Shown piece by piece: positions 41,208-50,300 of a stretch of 64,000 nucleotides of DNA. Position 1 is the first letter of the stretch. The number at the start of each line of letters is the position of its first letter. Where the stretch lies: the NCBI GenBank assembly GCA_035695825.1, contig DASRRH010000011.1, positions 124,001 through 188,000 on the forward strand. The letters are read 5' to 3'. The stretch is from JAKEFM01 sp035695825 (lineage in GTDB: Bacteria; Planctomycetota; UBA1135; JAKEFM01). Position numbers and translations under genes: made by a program. The notes beneath the pieces were generated by a model, which saw only the letters and a list, made by a program, of their open reading frames with translations, searched no databases and was not told where the DNA came from.

Positions 41208-41213
41208 ATTCTA
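41208..41213 (-). promoter_or_regulatory. TAGAAT -10-like element of the modular secreted protein
   Basis: TAGAATC on the minus strand. Its TAG is also the in-frame stop that bounds the reading frame upstream, so the true start must lie between here and the signal peptide, where CTG at 41183 is the best candidate. Confidence 0.35.
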
Positions 41214-41265
41214 TGGGGTCGGTCGCGCTCCGGGCACAACGCCGGTCCCCGGGATGACCTCCCGA

Positions 41266-41281
41266 CGGCCGGGCGCGGCCG
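41266..41281 (-). terminator. GC-rich hairpin after the FG-GAP gene
   Basis: CGGCC and GGCCG arms (41266-41270 and 41277-41281) with a 6-base loop, 17 bases past the FG-GAP stop on the transcribed strand. There is no T-tract. Confidence 0.3.
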
Positions 41282-41297
41282 GCTCCGAGGCCCCGAC

Positions 41298-43058
41298 CTA
41301 GAGGAGACGCACTCGCAGCCCTCCCGTGATCGCGCCCGGCGCGGGGGAAGGACCCGGGTCGACGACGTAGGCCTGGAGGTAGACGTCCTGCCCGACGAGC
41401 GTTGGGGCCGCCGGAACCGGGATCGAGACGAAGGAGACTCCGGCGCCCGGCCCCGCTCCGCCCGTCCCGGTCGGGATCAAGACCTCCATGGAGACGCGGA
41501 GAGAGCAACCGGGCATTCCGAACGCGCCGAGGTCGAAGGGGAGGGAGGTCCCGGCGGCGGAGGTGGAGGAGACCCCCGCGACGAGGAGCGCGTCCGCTCC
41601 GCCGAGTGCCTTCGACAGGACGACTTGGAAGAGAGCGTTCCCCGAGGAGGCGGAGGGAGGTCCTCCCGCGGTCCCGAGGACGGGGACGAGGCCCCCCGAT
41701 CCCGCGCAGCCCGCGCCGAACAGCGACGACCCGGACGGGATCCCGGCGAGCGAGAACGCGACCACGCGGCCGGCCGCCGTCGGCGTGGAGTAGCCCGGCT
41801 GCCCCACCGCGAGGTCCATGATCCCGTCTCCGTTGAGATCCCCCGCCGCGGCCACGGACGCTCCGGTCGCGAGGCTGCTCCCCGCAGTCTCGAGGGTGGC
41901 GAGAGTCGTCCCGGTCGGCCCGGAGAGCACGCGCGCGTATCCGGGGGGGTGGGGGACGTAGTCCGTCAGGAAGGGAGCGCCGACGATCGCCTCGTCGAAG
42001 CCGTCGCCGTCGAGGTCCCCTGCGAACGCGATGGAGAAGCCGAACGCGTCCTCGCTCAGGGGGTTCCCGCTCGCCGTGAAGAGGAGCGAGCCGGTCGCGG
42101 CCGTGAACGCCTGGACGTAGCCGACGCCGCTTCCGAAATCCCACACTTGGGGGGAACCGACGAGCAGGTCCCCGACCCCGTCCCCGTTCAGATCGCCTCC
42201 CCCCGCGACCGAGAATCCGAACCGGTCGTTCGGGACGCCCGTGAGCGAGACGATCGTCCCCCCCGTCGCGCCGGAGATCACTCGGACGTATCCGGCGGGC
42301 CCCGGAAGGACCGGAGGGAGCATCGGCGCGCCCGCGGCGAAATCGGGAGTCCCGTCTCCGTCGACGTCGCCGAGGCCGCAGACGCTGAATCCGAATTCGT
42401 CGCCGGCGGAAGCCCCGGAGGAGGTCATCAGCGGGGTTCCTCCCGAGCCGGAGACGACGGTGACGTATCCGGCTCCCGCCGTTGTGAAGCCGAAGCCTTG
42501 AGGCGCGCCCACCAAGAAATCGGCCGTGCCGTCGCCGTTCGCGTCGCCCGCCGCCGCGACCGAGGTCCCGAACGCGTCTCCGCTCGACACTCCGGCGACG
42601 GTGAGGAGGACCGAGCCGCTCGTTCCCGACAGGACTCGGACCGAGCCGGGACCCGCGGGGGTGGGCCAGGCGCCGAACCCCGGGGAGCCGACCAGCAAGT
42701 CGCTCTTCCCGTCTCCGTCGAGATCGCCGGCTGCGGCGACCGAGTACCCGAACCAGCCGCCCACGGCGGGACTCCCCGCGACCAGGAGCGTCGTCCCGCT
42801 CGCTCCGGAGAGCACGCGCACCACCCCCGTGCCGAGGATCCCCGACGGGGCTCCGACGAGGAGGTCGGGGATGCCGTCGCCATTCTGGTCGCCCACCCCG
42901 GCGACGGACGCGCCGATCGGAAAGCCGGAACCTGGCGGGCCCCCGAGGGCCTGCCAGACGACGTATCCCTGGCCGCGACCCACGGGCGCGAGGAGCCCGA
43001 GCACGAGGCCGGGGAGCGCGCGACGCGCGAGCGCGACGAGGATGGGGGAAGGCTTCAT
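41298..43058 (-). CDS. Secreted FG-GAP seven-repeat beta-propeller protein
   Basis: 586 residues. The signal peptide (about 1-30) precedes seven integrin-alpha-type FG-GAP repeats, each with a calcium loop and a 'DLLVGxP' strand: GVGDQNGDGIPDLLVGAP, AGDLDGDGKSDLLVGSP, AGDANGDGTADFLVGAP, LGDVDGDGTPDFAAGAP, GGDLNGDGVGDLLVGSP, AGDLDGDGFDEAIVGAP and AGDLNGDGIMDLAVGQP. Seven repeats would close one propeller. The C-terminal module (FGAGCAGSGGLVP ... LVGQDVYLQAYVVD) matches that of the protein at 19590. A strong AGGAGG ribosome site lies 8 bases before the ATG. Confidence 0.9.
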   Translation of the reverse strand: MKPSPILVALARRALPGLVLGLLAPVGRGQGYVVWQALGGPPGSGFPIGASVAGVGDQNGDGIPDLLVGAPSGILGTGVVRVLSGASGTTLLVAGSPAVGGWFGYSVAAAGDLDGDGKSDLLVGSPGFGAWPTPAGPGSVRVLSGTSGSVLLTVAGVSSGDAFGTSVAAAGDANGDGTADFLVGAPQGFGFTTAGAGYVTVVSGSGGTPLMTSSGASAGDEFGFSVCGLGDVDGDGTPDFAAGAPMLPPVLPGPAGYVRVISGATGGTIVSLTGVPNDRFGFSVAGGGDLNGDGVGDLLVGSPQVWDFGSGVGYVQAFTAATGSLLFTASGNPLSEDAFGFSIAFAGDLDGDGFDEAIVGAPFLTDYVPHPPGYARVLSGPTGTTLATLETAGSSLATGASVAAAGDLNGDGIMDLAVGQPGYSTPTAAGRVVAFSLAGIPSGSSLFGAGCAGSGGLVPVLGTAGGPPSASSGNALFQVVLSKALGGADALLVAGVSSTSAAGTSLPFDLGAFGMPGCSLRVSMEVLIPTGTGGAGPGAGVSFVSIPVPAAPTLVGQDVYLQAYVVDPGPSPAPGAITGGLRVRLL

Positions 43059-43313
43059 GACCGTGCCTCCTTCGATTCCGGTGGCGACCGACCCTCAAGC
43101 GGCGAGCCCGTCGAAACGGAACGAGGGGCCCTTCGATCGGTGTGGCAGCGAGGGAACGAGCGTCCCCGAGCCGTAACGCGGGCGCCGACCCCTTCCTCCG
43201 AGGCCGCGTCGGCGCCCAAGTCGTGGACGGGGAGGGCCGGCTCCCTTGCTCGACCCCCGCGACGCGGGGGCGTGCCCGCCTCCCGCGCGATCGCCTCCGG
43301 GATCGGGGAGCGG

Positions 43314-43319
43314 GAGAAT
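43314..43319 (+). promoter_or_regulatory. GAGAAT -10-like element before the methyltransferase gene
   Basis: GAGAATC ending 19 bases before the ATG at 43339. It supports that start over one at 43246. Confidence 0.25.
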
Positions 43320-43338
43320 CCACCTCTCCCTCCGCCGA

Positions 43339-44007
43339 ATGGCCGATCCCTCCCGCATCCGCCCGGGCGAGGTCCGGGCGCTCCGCGTCCCCCTCGGGCC
43401 GACCGTGGTCCGCGTGCGCGTGCTCCGCGACGTCGATCCCTGGATGGAGCGGCTCACTTCCGACGAGGTCCGCGACGAGCGCTTCCCGTACTTCGGAGAG
43501 CTCTGGCCCGCGGGGCTCGCCCTCGCGCGCTGGATCTGGCGCCGCGACGAGGTCCGGGGAAGGGAGGTCCTCGACCTCGGCTGCGGGGTGGGGCTCCCGG
43601 GGATCGCGGCGGGGATGCGCGGGGCGCGGGTCGTGTTCGCGGACATCTTCGAGGAGGCGCTCGCCCTCGCGCGGGAGAACGCCGAGGGGGCGGGAGTGCG
43701 CGGGGCCGAGTACCTGCGGCTCGACTGGCGCGATGCTTCCTTCGACCGGCGGTTCGACGCCGTCCTCGGCGCCGACCTCTACTACGAGAGCCGCCACCAC
43801 GGGCCCCTCCTCGAGTTCTTCGCGCGGGCGGTCCGCCCCGGCGGATTCGTCGTCGCCGCGGATCCCCGCCGCCCGAACAGCGATCCCTTCTTCGAGGAAG
43901 CCGCGCGGCGCTTCGCCGTCGAAGGGAGCGAGCTCGAGGTCGAGCTCGGCGGGCGCCGCCACCGGGTCCGCATCGCGCGGCTCACGCGTCCGATGCCCGA
44001 GGCGTAG
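43339..44007 (+). CDS. Methyltransf_16-type (METTL-like) methyltransferase
   Basis: 222 residues. YFGELWPAGLALARWIW, motif I VLDLGCGVGLPGIAAGM and LGADLYYESRH are typical of the METTL21/protein-lysine methyltransferase-like family, whose substrates are often proteins; the target here is unknown. A longer frame to 43246 adds residues with no family resemblance. The region 43059-43338 holds no other gene and serves as the divergent promoter region with the FG-GAP gene. Confidence 0.78.
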   Translation: MADPSRIRPGEVRALRVPLGPTVVRVRVLRDVDPWMERLTSDEVRDERFPYFGELWPAGLALARWIWRRDEVRGREVLDLGCGVGLPGIAAGMRGARVVFADIFEEALALARENAEGAGVRGAEYLRLDWRDASFDRRFDAVLGADLYYESRHHGPLLEFFARAVRPGGFVVAADPRRPNSDPFFEEAARRFAVEGSELEVELGGRRHRVRIARLTRPMPEA

Positions 44008-44010
44008 AAT
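44005..44010 (+). promoter_or_regulatory. TAGAAT -10-like element, overlapping a stop codon
   Basis: TAGAATC includes the TAG of the methyltransferase gene and ends 12 bases before the ATG at 44023. A transcript from here would have a leader of only a few bases. Confidence 0.35.
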
Positions 44011-44022
44011 CCCTCCGCGGCC

Positions 44023-45387
44023 ATGAACCCCTCCTTCCTCGCTCTCCTCCTCGCCTTCGCGCCGCCCCTCCCGCAGGAGCCGCCGGTCAAGATCGCCCCG
44101 CCGAAGGGGAGCCCCGAGGCGCTCGCGGCGATCGCCGACGAGGTGATCAAGGAGGTCGAGAGGATCCGGGGCCTCAAGTTCAAGCGGCCGGTGCCGAAGC
44201 ACGTCCGGACGAAGGAGGAGCTGCGGCGCTTTCTCGCGGACGAGGCGGCGAAAGAGTGGCCCGCCGAGATCTGGGATCCTCGCGAGCGCTTCTACAAACG
44301 GCTCGGCCTCCTCCCGGTCGATTGCGACCTGCGGAGCACCATGGTCGAGCTCCTCCTCGAGCAGGGCGCCGGCTTCTACTTCCCCGAGACCGGCGAGTTC
44401 ATCGTCGTCGGGAGCTACGGGCCGGGGATTGACCGGATCACCGTCGTGCATGAGCTGACGCACGCCCTCGACGACCAGCACTTCGATCTCAAGCGGCTCC
44501 AGCACGACGCGCGCGACGAGGAGGATCGTTCCTTCGTGGTCTCGGCGGTCGCAGAGGGATCCGCCACGTACGTGCACGAGACCTACACGATCGGTCGGGC
44601 GGCCCGGGCCGAACCCTCCATGGCCGCGAAGCTGCTCGAGGAGGCGAAGGAACTCGAGGCGATCCAGACCGAACAGTTCCGCCGCGCCCCTCCCTATCTC
44701 CAGCGAGGACTCCTCGCCCTCTACGTCCAAGGGAAGAACTTCCTCCAGAAGGGCAACGGAACCCCGATCCCGAGCGCCAAGCCCGCCGACATCGACCGCG
44801 CGTTCCACACCCTCCCGCGCTCCTCCGAGCAGGTCCTCCACCCGGAGAAGTACTGGTTCGAGGGGGCGGCCGACGAGCCCGTCGAGGTGGCGCTCCCCGA
44901 CTTCGGCGCGAGCCTCGGCGAGGGATGGAAGAAAGTGGACGAGAGCACGCTCGGGGAGATGAACACGGCACTCCTCGTCGGGGAGGTCGAGGAGATGCCG
45001 GCGATCGACATGAAGGGCCCGGATGCGCTCGAAGCCGTACGCGACTTCGTGCTCCAGATCCTGAACGAGTCCTGGACGAACGAGGCCGCCGAGGGATGGG
45101 GGGGGGACCGCTTCGCCGTGTACACGAAGGGGAAGGCGCTCGCCGGGGTCTGGATGACCGTTTGGGACACTCCCAAGGACGTTGTCGAGTTCACCTCTGC
45201 CTGGACGAAGTATCGCGGTGACTCGGCCGTCCGGAAGCAGGAGAAGGACCGGGTCGTGCTTGCGGTCGGCGAGGGGGTGGACCGGGGTCTCCTCGAGCGG
45301 CTCGCCGGGCAGGCGCTCCGCGAGGCGAAGACGAGGGCGCTCGATCGTCCCGCGGAGAGCGGGACCGAAGGCGACAAGCCCCACTAG
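44023..45387 (+). CDS. Secreted HELTH-motif metalloprotease-like protein
   Basis: 454 residues with a short signal peptide (MNPSFLALLLAFAPPLP). The zinc-site motif is VVHELTHALDDQHFDL (HExxH). A second acidic helix SAVAEGSATYVHE probably gives the third ligand Glu, the layout of MA-clan peptidases. EFIVVGSYGPGIDRI precedes it. The C-terminal half has an alpha/beta domain with GGDRFAVYTKGKALAGVWM. It is not assigned to a named family here. It is in line with the methyltransferase upstream and the metallophosphoesterase downstream. Confidence 0.78.
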   Translation: MNPSFLALLLAFAPPLPQEPPVKIAPPKGSPEALAAIADEVIKEVERIRGLKFKRPVPKHVRTKEELRRFLADEAAKEWPAEIWDPRERFYKRLGLLPVDCDLRSTMVELLLEQGAGFYFPETGEFIVVGSYGPGIDRITVVHELTHALDDQHFDLKRLQHDARDEEDRSFVVSAVAEGSATYVHETYTIGRAARAEPSMAAKLLEEAKELEAIQTEQFRRAPPYLQRGLLALYVQGKNFLQKGNGTPIPSAKPADIDRAFHTLPRSSEQVLHPEKYWFEGAADEPVEVALPDFGASLGEGWKKVDESTLGEMNTALLVGEVEEMPAIDMKGPDALEAVRDFVLQILNESWTNEAAEGWGGDRFAVYTKGKALAGVWMTVWDTPKDVVEFTSAWTKYRGDSAVRKQEKDRVVLAVGEGVDRGLLERLAGQALREAKTRALDRPAESGTEGDKPH

Positions 45388-45400
45388 CGAGCTTCACCTC

Positions 45401-46303
45401 GTGCCCCCCCGCGACCGATCCCTTCCCGTCTCCGTGGAATGCGATCCGCACCCTTTCGCCCGGCACTCCCCCTTCCGCTACCGCTGGAAGAAGGTCCTCG
45501 ACGGGGGGCTCCACCGCTTCTGGGCGACGTTCGGCCCCGCGCACCGCGCCTACCGCGTGGCGCTCAAGCGGCTTGAGATCGGGGTGGTGGAGGTCCCGAT
45601 CCGGCGGCTCCCCGAGGCGTTCCGCGGCTACACGATCGCCTACCTCTCCGACATCCACGCGGGCTCGTTCCTCCGCCCGGAGGACCTCGTCGCCGTCGCG
45701 CGACGGGTGAGCGCCCTGCGCCCGGACCTGATCGCCCTCGGGGGCGACCTGATCAACTACCACGAGGACGAGCTCGACGCCCTCGTCCCGGCGCTGCGCC
45801 ACCTCGAGGCGCGCGACGGGCTCGTCGCCGTCCCCGGCAACCACGAGTACTACGCCGAGGACCCCCGGCGGCTCTTCCGGCGCCTCGCCGCCCTCGGCCC
45901 CGTCGTCCTCGTGAACGACGCGTTCGCCGTCCGCCGCGGGGACGCGACGCTCTGGATCCTCGGCGTCGACGACGGCGAGCGGGGCCGCTTCGACCTCGAC
46001 GCGGCGCTTCGGCCCGTCGAGAACGGAGACCCGAAGATCCTCCTCTCGCACCAGCCCGACGCGCTCCCGCTCGCGGCGGAGCGCGGGATCGACCTCGTGC
46101 TGTCGGGGCACACGCACGGGGGGCAGTTCCGTTTCCCCTTCGTCGGGGCGCTTGTCCACCACACGAAGTACGGCTACGTGGGAGGCCTCTACCGGAAGGG
46201 CGAGACGCTCCTCTACGTCGGGCGGGGGGTCGGCGCCGCGGTCGTCCCGTTTCGGCTCAACTGCCCCCCTGAGGTGCCGCTGATCCGGCTCGTTCCCGCG
46301 TGA
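45401..46303 (+). CDS. YkuE-like calcineurin-type metallophosphoesterase
   Basis: 300 residues. Dinuclear-metal phosphoesterase with the ordered motifs YLSDIHAGS (D-x-H), LGGDLINY (GGD), VPGNHEYY (GNHE), SHQPD and LSGHTHGGQ (GHTH). The ending (GRGVGAAVVPFRLNCPPEVPLIRL) is typical of the YkuE/YaeI group, some of which act on UDP-diacylglucosamine or other lipid-linked substrates. No transmembrane helix is seen, unlike many YkuE proteins. The start is GTG at 45401; another GTG at 45434 would remove 11 residues. Confidence 0.85.
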   Translation: MPPRDRSLPVSVECDPHPFARHSPFRYRWKKVLDGGLHRFWATFGPAHRAYRVALKRLEIGVVEVPIRRLPEAFRGYTIAYLSDIHAGSFLRPEDLVAVARRVSALRPDLIALGGDLINYHEDELDALVPALRHLEARDGLVAVPGNHEYYAEDPRRLFRRLAALGPVVLVNDAFAVRRGDATLWILGVDDGERGRFDLDAALRPVENGDPKILLSHQPDALPLAAERGIDLVLSGHTHGGQFRFPFVGALVHHTKYGYVGGLYRKGETLLYVGRGVGAAVVPFRLNCPPEVPLIRLVPA

Positions 46304-46613
46304 TCGCGGATTCAATCCGACAGCGGTCGGAATCCGGAGGCCGCGAGGTACTCCCACGTCTCCGCCGTCTCGGAAAGAGGCGGCTGGAAGACCATGGTCC
46401 CTTCTCGTCGCGCGCGAGGCTCGCCCCGATGACGTGGGGAGATGAGCCGGGGTCTGGAGGGGATGGGACGAGGCCCCGAAGAAGGCGTCGCCTACCTGGT
46501 CGACGATGTCCGGAGACGAGCCGGGGCGTCGGCGCACGAACGGGACCGATTCGAGAGCGCGCGCCCTCGGTACCGTCGACGCGACGCACTCCGCTCGACC
46601 CCACCGGGAGCCC
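46304..46613. other. 310-base gap between convergent genes
   Basis: No convincing gene is seen. Frames open across it run through in several phases with no recognisable product. A short perfect stem (TCCGAC 46316-46321, GTCGGA 46326-46331) lies 12 bases after the metallophosphoesterase stop and is the only candidate terminator. The rest is unremarkable GC-rich sequence. Confidence 0.6.
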
Positions 46614-47375
46614 TCAGAAGAGCCAGCGCCCCATCCCTGGATCCTCGATCCACATCTTGGGTCCCGGGACAACGATCTCGGGAGTCAGATGACTCGTGTC
46701 GTTGAAGAACTGAAGCGAAGCGCGCCCCCTGGGCTTCACTTTGAGCGCCGTGATACCCGTGGGGGCGCTGTGGAAGGGGGGCTTCAACTTTCCTTCGTAC
46801 TTGATGGCCCTGCCGATCAGGTACTTGATCAGGCCATTGTGGGTGACGATCGCTGAGACCTGATAGGGCATGGTGACGACCTTCTGCCAGACCGCCTCCA
46901 GTCGCGCCCTGAGCTTTCCCTCCGGCGCGTCGAGCTGCCGCTCAAGGGTGCCCGCGGACACTTCGCGGAATACAGGGTCGAGGATCCAAGCGACGTCCGG
47001 ATGATGTTTGCGCATGGCGGAGGCGGTTTCGTACGCCCTGTCCATGTCGCTACAGAGGATCGCATCCAGCTGCCACCCCGCGACTCTGTTGGCGAGAGCC
47101 TCGGCCTGTCGTCTTCCAAGCTCCGTCAGGTGCCGACCGCGGTCCGGATCCTTTTCGCCCTCGGATGCATCCGCATGCCGGATCAGGAAGACTCGGGGAG
47201 TCGCGGGAGGCGTGACCGTGCTGGGGTCGATCGGGGATGTCCCGCGTTCGTCGTGTGAGTCCCTGTTCCGCGGTGGCGAACCTCGCGCATCACTCCAAAC
47301 AACCGAAACAGCGGGCGCCTCGCCGCCAGGCGGATTCGTCGATCGGGTCGTGGGGAGATCGAGGGGGCCCGACAT
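46614..47375 (-). CDS. Histidine phosphatase family protein (SixA/phosphoglycerate-mutase-like)
   Basis: 253 residues. The phosphatase core starts near residue 62: FLIRHADASEGE holds the phosphorylated His, SDMDRAYETASAM the second Arg, and VTHNGLIKYLIGR the second His. The first 60 residues are Pro/Ser/Asp-rich with no family match, so the true start may be internal although no good one is seen. Base composition is visibly less GC-rich than its neighbours, a hint of different origin. It begins 18 bases after the RND pump stop, so it is probably the last gene of the efflux operon. Confidence 0.82.
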   Translation of the reverse strand: MSGPLDLPTTRSTNPPGGEAPAVSVVWSDARGSPPRNRDSHDERGTSPIDPSTVTPPATPRVFLIRHADASEGEKDPDRGRHLTELGRRQAEALANRVAGWQLDAILCSDMDRAYETASAMRKHHPDVAWILDPVFREVSAGTLERQLDAPEGKLRARLEAVWQKVVTMPYQVSAIVTHNGLIKYLIGRAIKYEGKLKPPFHSAPTGITALKVKPRGRASLQFFNDTSHLTPEIVVPGPKMWIEDPGMGRWLF

Positions 47376-47392
47376 GGGAAGGCGGCGCCCCG

Positions 47393-50300
47393 TCAGGGAG
47401 TCCCCTCGCGCGACCCGCCGAACCGGCCGAATCGAAGCGCGAGGCTCGGGAGCACGAGGAGGTTTAGAGCGGTCGAGCTCGCGAGCCCCCCGAGGATCAC
47501 GATCGCCATGGGGCCCTCGATCTCCTGGCCGGGGCGGCCGCTTCGGAGCGCGATCGGGAGGAGCCCGAGCGCCGTGACGAGCGCGGTCATCAGGATCGGC
47601 GCCAGCCGCTCGGAGGCCCCGCGGAGCGCCGCCTCCCTGCCCCACTCCATCCCCTCGACTCCGACGAGGTGCTCGTAGTGCGAGACGAGGAGGATCGAGT
47701 TCCGCGTCGTGATGCCGAACAGGGTCACGAACCCGACGAGCGAGCCGATCGAGAGCTCCCGGCCCGTGAAGAAGGCGGCCAGCACGCCTCCGACGAGCGC
47801 GAGGGGGAGGTTTGCGAGGACGAGGAGCAGGTTGCGCGCGTTGCCGTACGCGATCGAGAGGAGGAGGACGATCCCTCCTCCCGCGAGCGCCGAGTGGAGG
47901 AGGAGCTCGCGGGTCGCCTGCTCCCGGGCCTCCGCCGCCCCCGTGAAGACCGTTTGCACGCCCGGCGAGAAGGGGAGCTCGCCCGCGATCCGTCGTTTGG
48001 CCTCGTCGACGAAGGAGCGGAGGTCCCGCCCCTCGACGTTGCAGGTGACCGTCTGGAGGCGGCGCCCCCCGTCGTGAGCGACGACGTATCGCCCCGTGTC
48101 CAGCCCGACCTCCGCGAGCTCGCGCAGAGGGACGACGGCGCCGGTCTCGCCTCGCAGAGGGAGCGCGCCGATCCCCTCGGGATCGCGCCGGCACGCCGGG
48201 TGGAGGGTCACGGCGACGTCGAACACGCGGTTTCCCTCGAAGACCTGCGCGACCGTCGTCCCCTGTCCGGCCACCTGGATGGCCTCGAGGACCTCGACGG
48301 GACGGAATCCGAGCGGGACGAGGCGGTCCCGCCGAAGGCGGAGGACGGCCCGCGGAGCGCCCGGCGGAGCGGCGACCTGCAGGTCGACGGCGCCGGGGAT
48401 CTCCCCGAGGAGCCGGGCGATCTCCTCCGCCCGGGCGTCGAGGACGCCCAGGTCCTCGCCGAAGATCCTCACCGCGACGGCGGCGACCTCCCCGGAGATC
48501 GTCTCCTCGATCCTCTCCGTGAGGAACGGCTCGACGGAGACGGAGAGCCCCGGGAAGCTCGCGAGGACCTCCCGGAGTTCCTTCTCGACGTGCTCCGCGT
48601 CCGCGGAGGGGTCGAGGTCGACGTTGAGCTCGCTCGCGTGCGGCCCCCAGGTGTCGTCGGCCTTCTCGGAGCGGCCGGCGAACTGCGAGACCGAACGGAC
48701 GCCCGGGATCCCGAGGAGGCCGAGGGAGACCTGCCGGCCGAGGCGGAGGGACTCCTCGAGCGAGGTTCCCGGCGCGGCCGCCATGTGGACGATCAGGTGC
48801 CCCTCGCGGAACGCGGGGAGGAACGAGCCTCCGAATGCGGGGAGGGTCGCCGCGGCGCAGGCGCAGACCGCGCCGACGGCCGCAAAGACGAGTCCCGGGC
48901 GCCGGGAGACGCGCTCGAGGAGGCGGCGATAGCGCCCGCGAAGGAAGCGGACGAGGGGGGGCTCGGCCCCGGCCCGCTCGCCCCGCGCGAGGGTGGCCGC
49001 GCAGAGGGCGGGGGTGACGGTCAGCGCGACGGCGAGGGAGGCGAGGACCGCGAGGAGGTAGGCGAACCCGAGCGGAGCGAAGAGCCGTCCCTGCACCCCG
49101 GTCATCGTGAGGACGGGGAGGAAGACGAGCGCGACGACGAAGGTCGCGTAGACGACCGCGCCGCGCACCTCGAGGGAGGCCTCGAGGATGACGCGGAGGG
49201 GGGGTCGAGGCGCGGGGTGCGAGCGATTCTCCCGCAGGCGCCGGAAGATGTTCTCGACGTCCACGATCGCGTCGTCGACGACCTCGCCGATCGCGATCGC
49301 GAGCCCCCCGAGGGTGAGCGTGTTCAGCGTCGCGCCGGCGTGGTGGAGGACGAGGACGGCGATGAGAAGGGAGAGGGGGATCGCCGTGAGGGAGATCAGG
49401 GCCGTGCGGATGTTGAAGAGGAAGAGGAAGAGGACCGCCGCGACGAGGACCCCGCCGAGGAGGAGTGCCCCGTTCACGTTGCGAATCGCCGTCTCGATGA
49501 AGGTGGCGGGTCGGAAGAGCCGCGGGTGCAGGCCGATCCCCTCCGCCGCGAACGCGGGCCCCATCTCCCCGAGCGCCTCCTCGATCGCCCGCGTGACCTC
49601 GAGCGTGTTCGCGCCGTATTGGCTCGAGACGATCAGGACGACGCCCGGGTCTCCCTGGATCGTCGCGCCGCCGATCCTCGGCGCCGGGCCCTCGAGGACC
49701 TCGGCGACGTCGCTCAACCGGAGGGGGACCTCCCCGCGCCTCGCGACGAGCGCCTCCCCCAGGGCGGCGGCCGTGGATGCCTGCCCCTCGGTCTGGAGAG
49801 GGATCCTCTGGTTCTCGTTCTCGACGAAGCCGCCGCCGCGGACCCCCGTCGCCTTCCGGGCGGCCTCGACGACGTCGGCGAGCCCCAGGCCGTAGGCGAG
49901 GAGTCGATCGGGGAGGACCCGCACCTGCAGTTGCCGGACGTCCCCGCCGAAGACGTTCACCTTCGCCACGCCCGGCACGGCGAGGAGGCGCGGGCGGAGA
50001 GTCCAGTCGGCGAAGGTCCGCAGCTCCATCGGCGAGCGCTTCGGCGAGGTCAACCCGACGACGAGCATCGTGCTCGTGGCGGAGGTGAGGGGGGCCATCG
50101 CGGGGGCCCGCACGCCTCCCGGCATCTCCGAGGCCGCCTCGGCGAGACGCTCGGCGACCCGCTGCCTCGCCTGCAGGAGGTTGGTCCCCTCCTCGAACAC
50201 GGCCGTGACGACCGAGAGCCCCGGCACCGACTGGGATCGGAGAGCCTCGAGGTCCTCCGAGCCCTGGAGCGCGTTCTCGATCGGGCGCGTGACGAGTCCC

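Noticed and set aside
37996..45384. A 2462-codon open frame on the minus strand
   Set aside because: It runs through several clear genes in other frames and has Arg/Pro/Gly-rich composition typical of a shadow frame in GC-rich DNA.
46304..46613. Small genes in the gap between the metallophosphoesterase and the histidine phosphatase
   Set aside because: Frames on both strands lack ribosome sites, start support and any recognisable sequence.
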